Source: Planctomycetota bacterium (GTDB lineage: Bacteria; Planctomycetota; UBA1135; UBA2386). Taken from it: a stretch of 64,000 nt of DNA. The position numbers were made by a program, and so were the translations under genes. Shown here in pieces: positions 60,324 to 64,000 of this stretch. A model generated the notes under the pieces. It had not been told where the DNA came from. It ran no database searches and saw only the letters and a list, made by a program, of their open reading frames with translations. How positions within the stretch are numbered: the first letter of the stretch is position 1; each line of letters opens with the position of its first letter. The stretch spans positions 3,623,501 through 3,687,500 of the forward strand of contig JADJWQ010000006.1 of NCBI GenBank assembly GCA_016716265.1, read 5' to 3'.

Positions 60324-61676
60324 TCAATCCGCCGCGGCGTCGACGGACTGACCCCGCGCCCGTCGGATCGCCCGCGCGCGCGCCGCGTGCAACTCGTTGC
60401 GGAACGCGGCGAGGTCGGGGAACCGCTCGCGCAGGGCGCGCCCGTCCACCGACGCGCACGCCGCCCGCAGCGAGCGCAGATCGGCCGCGACCTGCGCGGC
60501 GGCGGCCTCGCCCTCGGCCTCGCAGCCGAGGCGGCCACCGACGTCGGCGCCGATCGCCAGTGCGAAGTCGTCCACCGGGAACTCGTTCGCGCGGAAGTGC
60601 TCGTCGTAGAGGCCGGCGAGGGTGCCCGGTCGCATGTCGTCGAGCCGCCGCACGGCCAGGTGTAGGCGGCACACCTGCTCGGCGAGGCGTCGGCCCGCGG
60701 CGTCGGTCAGGCCCGGCAGCCGGTCGAGCAGTGCGCCGACCGACGCGACGCCACGCTCCTCGTGGCCCGGGTGCGACGGCAGCTCGGCCGGTGGAGTCGA
60801 TCCCTTGCCGAGGTCGTGGCACAGCACGGCGACCAGGATCGCGCCGCGGCGGTCGTCGTCGCGGTCGCGGCTGCGCCGCGCGGCCCACTCGAGGCCCAGC
60901 ACCAGATGCAACGCCTGCGACAGCTCCGGGTGGTGGCGCTGCGGGCCGGCCGGCCGGCCGTCGAACTGCGGTGCGAGCTCGGGGGCGAGCTGCGCGAGGA
61001 TGCCGGACTCGAACAGCTCGACGAACAGCCGGCCCGGCGAATCGAGCTCGAGCAGCGCGCGGCGCAGCTCGGCGGCGATCGCCTCGGCCGGCATCGCCTC
61101 GAGCCACGCTGGCTCGTAGCGCAGCCGGCGGAGCCCCGGGGCGAGGCGGAGCCCCCACGCGAACGCGCGGCGGTAGGCGCGGAGCAGCCGGATCGGGTGC
61201 TCGGCGACGCGCTCGCGGGCGTCACCGCACGGCTCGAGGCGACGCTCGCGCCAGTGCTGCAGTCCGCCGCACGGGTCGACGATCTCGTCGTCGACCAGCG
61301 ACCAGGCGATCGCCGCGATCGTGCATTCGCGCAGCCACAGGTCGCGCTCGAGGCGCTCGCGCACCGGGCCGTCGCCGCCGCCGCGATACGACGTGATCTC
61401 GATCCGCTCCCCGCCGAGCCGGAATGCCAGCGTACCGCGCTCGCGCGAGTTGGCCGTGATCGGCAATGCCAGCCCGCGCTCCCGCAGCAGCCGATCACCG
61501 GCTTCGACATCGAGCGCCCACGCGAGGTCGAGATCGCCCGCGGTCGGAGCCGGCAGGCCGGCGCGGCGACAGGCCTCGGCCAAGGCCGTCGTGCCGACCA
61601 CCGCGACGCCGAGCTCCGCGGCGAGCAGCCAGGGGGCGTGCGTCCCGACGAGCTCCAGGAGCGCGACGGTCGTCAT
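60324..61676 (-). CDS. CCA-adding-like tRNA nucleotidyltransferase / poly(A) polymerase family with HD domain
   Basis: Cytoplasmic class II nucleotidyltransferase of 450 residues from ATG 61676, which overlaps the HEAT gene stop by four bases (ATGA). The N-terminal domain has the catalytic D-x-D as DLDLAWA after GTTALAEACRRAGLPAP. It then has RDLWLRECTIAAIAWSL and VDPCGGLQHWRERRLE, the R-D-F-T-x-N-A and D-P-x-x-G-x-x-D-L equivalents, and HPIRLLRAYRRAFAWGL, the E-D-P-x-R-x-L-R-x-x-R-F equivalent. The C-terminal half is an HD domain (HHPELSQALHLVLGL, LVAVLCHDLGKGSTPPAELP). Bacterial CCA enzymes with HD domains add or repair tRNA 3' CCA ends. Some motif residues deviate, so a related role is possible. 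Confidence 0.82.
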   Translation of the reverse strand: MTTVALLELVGTHAPWLLAAELGVAVVGTTALAEACRRAGLPAPTAGDLDLAWALDVEAGDRLLRERGLALPITANSRERGTLAFRLGGERIEITSYRGGGDGPVRERLERDLWLRECTIAAIAWSLVDDEIVDPCGGLQHWRERRLEPCGDARERVAEHPIRLLRAYRRAFAWGLRLAPGLRRLRYEPAWLEAMPAEAIAAELRRALLELDSPGRLFVELFESGILAQLAPELAPQFDGRPAGPQRHHPELSQALHLVLGLEWAARRSRDRDDDRRGAILVAVLCHDLGKGSTPPAELPSHPGHEERGVASVGALLDRLPGLTDAAGRRLAEQVCRLHLAVRRLDDMRPGTLAGLYDEHFRANEFPVDDFALAIGADVGGRLGCEAEGEAAAAQVAADLRSLRAACASVDGRALRERFPDLAAFRNELHAARARAIRRARGQSVDAAAD

Positions 61677-62452
61677 CGGATCCCGATGCTGCGGCCGTTC
61701 TTCTTCAGCCACTCGCGCGCTTCCTGCGGTGTGTTGAAGCGCTGTCCGGTGATCTCGAACAGCGCCGCCTTGACGTCCAGGCGCCACACCTCCCACGCCT
61801 TCCAGCGCGCCTCCCAATACTCCGCCGGTGGATTGGCCGGTGAGTCGACGTCCTCCGGCACCGGCTGCCCGAGATTGTCGAGCAGCAGGTCGATCGCCTG
61901 GATCTCCTTGTGCGTCGCGATCAGCCGCAGGATCGCCTGCTGCAATCCGGTGCGCTCTGGCGAGTACTCACGCTCGAACATGCCGTCGAGCACCTCCCAG
62001 TCGCGCGACTCGTAGCCCGCGCGCGACAGCGAGTCGACCAGCGCGGCCAGCACGGCGGGCATGTCGTCGAGGTCGCGGTTCTGCAGGAGCTGGACGATCA
62101 CGCGCTTCGCGTCCTTCGGGGGTTGGTTGCCGAGCAGCTCCGCGGCGCGCTTGCGCACGATGACCGACGACTCGCGCAGCACCAGCTCGGCCAGCGGCTT
62201 CACGAGCCGCTTGTTGCAGCCGGTCGCGAGCAGCTCGACGGCCGCGACGCGCTCCTTCAACGGCACGTCGCGCCCTTTCAGCCGGTCCTGCAGCTCGCGC
62301 AGCACGTCGCGCGCGCGGCGGTCGTCCCACTCCTCGACGACCGGCGGGGCGGGCTCCTGGGCGACGGGCGGCGGACCGGCCGGCGGGTCCTGCGGGCGCG
62401 CCGGCTCCGGGTCCTGGAGGACGAGAGACAGGGCGAGGGCGAGGGTGAGCAT
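61673..62452 (-). CDS. HEAT-repeat protein with short signal peptide
   Basis: Protein of 259 residues from ATG 62452. The first 12 residues are hydrophobic (MLTLALALSLVLQ), a short export signal or anchor, then a Pro/Glu-rich linker (EPARPQDPPAGPPPVAQEPA). Residues 45-200 form HEAT-like helices (LKERVAAVELLATGCNKRLV, SVIVRKRAAELLGNQPPKDA, PAVLAALVDSLSRAGYESRD). The C-terminus WRLDVKAALFEITGQRFNTP resembles the end of other HEAT proteins from this phylum. It overlaps the nucleotidyltransferase start by four bases, an odd pairing of an exported protein with a tRNA enzyme. Function unknown. Confidence 0.82.
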   Translation of the reverse strand: MLTLALALSLVLQDPEPARPQDPPAGPPPVAQEPAPPVVEEWDDRRARDVLRELQDRLKGRDVPLKERVAAVELLATGCNKRLVKPLAELVLRESSVIVRKRAAELLGNQPPKDAKRVIVQLLQNRDLDDMPAVLAALVDSLSRAGYESRDWEVLDGMFEREYSPERTGLQQAILRLIATHKEIQAIDLLLDNLGQPVPEDVDSPANPPAEYWEARWKAWEVWRLDVKAALFEITGQRFNTPQEAREWLKKNGRSIGIR

Positions 62453-62504
62453 GGCCCGCCGATTGTACGCGCGGCCCGGCTCGCCGCCCGGCCCCGCGGT
62501 GGGC

Positions 62505-63473
62505 TCAGGCTCCGGGCCGCAGCAGGACCTGCGCCGCGACGTAGCCGGCGTAGGTGACCAGCAGCAGGGCACCGGCCGCACGGCCGACTCCATGGCTGTA
62601 GCGCAGCACGACGGCGAGCAACAGCGACATGCCGAGCGCCGCTCCCATCGCGTTGCCCTCCGCGGACCAGCTCATCGGCACCGGCGAGATGACCGCCGTC
62701 GCGCCGAGCACCATGCACAGGTTGAACACGTTGCTGCCGAGCACGTTGCCGAGCGCGATCTCGCCGTGGCCCTTGCGCGCGGCGATCAACGACGTCGCGA
62801 GCTCGGGCAAGCTCGTGCCGACGGCGATGATCGTCATGCCGATCACCACCTCGCTCATGCCGAGCTCGCGCGCGACGCCGGTCGCGCCGACGACCAGCCA
62901 CTCACCGCCGAACTTGAGGCCCACCAGGCCGACCGCGACGAACGCGACGTGCAGCAGCGCGGCCAGCGGGCCGCGGCGGATCTGCGCCGGCACCGCCGGC
63001 GTCGGGTCGGCGCGGCGCGCGGCACGGTGGCGCTGCTCGCGGCGGATCAGCAGCAAGGTGAACACCACCAGCAGTCCGAGCAGCGCGATGCCATGGCTGC
63101 GCAGCACCGGCGTGCCGGCGAGCAGCGGCACGAAGCCGAGCACTGCGGTCAGCAGCAGGTAGCGCACCTCGAACTTCGCGCTGCGCGGGGCGTGGCGGAT
63201 CGGACTCAGCAGCGCCGACAGGCCGACGATCAGTCCGATGTTCGCGATGTTGCTGCCGAACACCGCGCCGGTCGCGAAGCCCGGCTTGCCGTCGAGGGCG
63301 GCGGTCACGCTGACGACGAGCTCGGGTGCCGAGGTGCCGAAGGCGACCAGCGTGAGCCCGACCAGCATCGGGCTGAGGCCGAGGGCCAGAGCACACCAGA
63401 CGGAGCCGCGCACCAGCAGATCGGCGGCTGCGATCAGCGTGGCGAGGCCGAGGGCGATCCAGAACCAATCCAT
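62505..63473 (-). CDS. Sodium/calcium antiporter (CaCA family)
   Basis: Inner-membrane cation exchanger of 322 residues with about ten helices in two homologous halves. The two alpha repeats are GTSAPELVVSVTA (from residue 46) and GTSLPELATSLIAA (second half), with the Glu residues that bind Ca2+. GSNIANIGLIVGLSALL and GNVLGSNVFNLCMVLGATA are the conserved G-S-N-x-x-N segments. It should exchange Na+ (or K+/H+) for Ca2+, lowering cytoplasmic calcium. It stands alone: the HEAT gene starts 52 bases downstream on the same strand and the lipoprotein gene upstream is divergent. Confidence 0.96.
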   Translation of the reverse strand: MDWFWIALGLATLIAAADLLVRGSVWCALALGLSPMLVGLTLVAFGTSAPELVVSVTAALDGKPGFATGAVFGSNIANIGLIVGLSALLSPIRHAPRSAKFEVRYLLLTAVLGFVPLLAGTPVLRSHGIALLGLLVVFTLLLIRREQRHRAARRADPTPAVPAQIRRGPLAALLHVAFVAVGLVGLKFGGEWLVVGATGVARELGMSEVVIGMTIIAVGTSLPELATSLIAARKGHGEIALGNVLGSNVFNLCMVLGATAVISPVPMSWSAEGNAMGAALGMSLLLAVVLRYSHGVGRAAGALLLVTYAGYVAAQVLLRPGA

Positions 63474-63586
63474 GGAGCGGGGCCGACGCGGGCGCGGCCG
63501 GGCCGCATCATGGACCCGGGCCGGGGCGGGTGCCAGCGATCGGTGTCGGCTGCAGGAGCGACCACGATCTGGCCGATGCCACGGCC

Positions 63587-64000
63587 ATGAGACGCCTCTG
63601 CCCCGGCTGGCGGACCGCCGGTCTGCTCGCGCTGAGTGCAGCGCTCCTGTCGCTGGGCGGCTGCTTCCGCCTGCGGACCGTCGTGCAGCTCGCCGCCGAC
63701 GGCTCGGGCCGCCAGCAGCTCGACCTGGCGATGTCCGCGGCGACCTTCGAGCGGCTGCAGCTCGTCGCGCAGGCGCTCGACGGTGCGCGCGGCGGCCCCG
63801 GCGATCCGACGCGGATGTTCGACGCCGACGCGATCCGCGCGGAGCTCGCGGCGGCGGGGTTGCGCGCCGGCGAGCACCGGTGCCAGACCCAGGGCGCGGA
63901 GCGCAGCCTGGCGATCGACGCGACCTTCGAGCGCTTCGACGCGCTGCGCGGCAGCCCGCTGCTCGGCCCGGGCGCCGAGTGGTTCGTGCTCGCGGGCCGC
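63587..64000 (+). CDS. Lipoprotein of unknown function, C-terminus beyond the window
   Basis: 138 residues are visible from ATG 63587. The signal TAGLLALSAALLSLGGC ends in a lipobox, so the protein should be lipid-anchored. The following part (FRLRTVVQLAADGSGRQQLD, LAMSAATFERLQLVAQALDG, RSLAIDATFERFDALRGSPL) has the alternating pattern of a small alpha/beta domain like those of other bacterial lipoproteins that begin with a polar V-x-L-x-x-D-G-S-G strand. No family could be named. It is divergent from the antiporter gene. Confidence 0.75.
   Translation, partial: MRRLCPGWRTAGLLALSAALLSLGGCFRLRTVVQLAADGSGRQQLDLAMSAATFERLQLVAQALDGARGGPGDPTRMFDADAIRAELAAAGLRAGEHRCQTQGAERSLAIDATFERFDALRGSPLLGPGAEWFVLAGR

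Overview
The window is about 70% G+C and looks like a chromosome segment of a planctomycete (phylum Planctomycetota). The signs are sulfatases beside SGNH hydrolases, three Ser/Thr kinase-TPR proteins, four ECF sigma factors (two directly linked to a kinase gene), many HEAT-repeat proteins, secreted beta-propellers, a multihaem cytochrome lipoprotein, and a family of secreted proteins sharing a similar C-terminal beta-rich tail. No rRNA and no CRISPR array is visible. The assignment is inferred from gene content, not from a marker gene.

Region 1 (1-15.7 kb) is ordinary and dense: sulfatase and SGNH hydrolase, a HEAT protein, a POT peptide transporter, a NifX/NifB-like protein with a His-rich tail, a lamin-tail-domain protein, an NtrC-type two-component pair, a second sulfatase, a DUF2202 ferritin-like protein and a coiled-coil protein. 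Region 2 (15.1-19.2 kb) is a minus-strand operon of two secreted propeller-like proteins followed by an ECF sigma factor. Region 3 (19.2-31.4 kb) is accessory and decaying. It holds a kelch protein, a gene broken by an in-frame TAA, an IS91-like transposase remnant beside the 3' half of a tRNA with its terminator, a 29-bp repeat in two copies, a 1.5-kb gene-poor stretch, an octahaem cytochrome lipoprotein, a fold-back MITE and an IS630-family element inserted side by side.

Region 4 (31.5-45.1 kb) holds two sigma factor/kinase modules, one divergent and one co-directional, a DUF6345-like secreted protein with a caspase-like His/Cys pair, and scattered fragments of further kinases, a propeller and an ATPase. 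Region 5 (45.1-49.4 kb) is a tightly coupled minus-strand operon: HAMP membrane protein, two pseudopilins, a PilX-like protein and a HEAT protein. Region 6 (49.5-64 kb) has an ECF sigma factor overlapping a membrane LRR protein (a possible anti-sigma pair), a frameshifted gene, a beta-lactamase-family hydrolase, a third kinase-TPR protein, a gene split by an in-frame TGA, DUF3592, a CCA-adding-like nucleotidyltransferase overlapping a HEAT gene, a Na+/Ca2+ antiporter and the start of a lipoprotein.

The layout suggests many envelope and secreted proteins under sigma-factor and kinase control, mixed with small mobile elements and their debris. Translational coupling (ATGA, GTGA or TGATG overlaps) marks the likely functional units.
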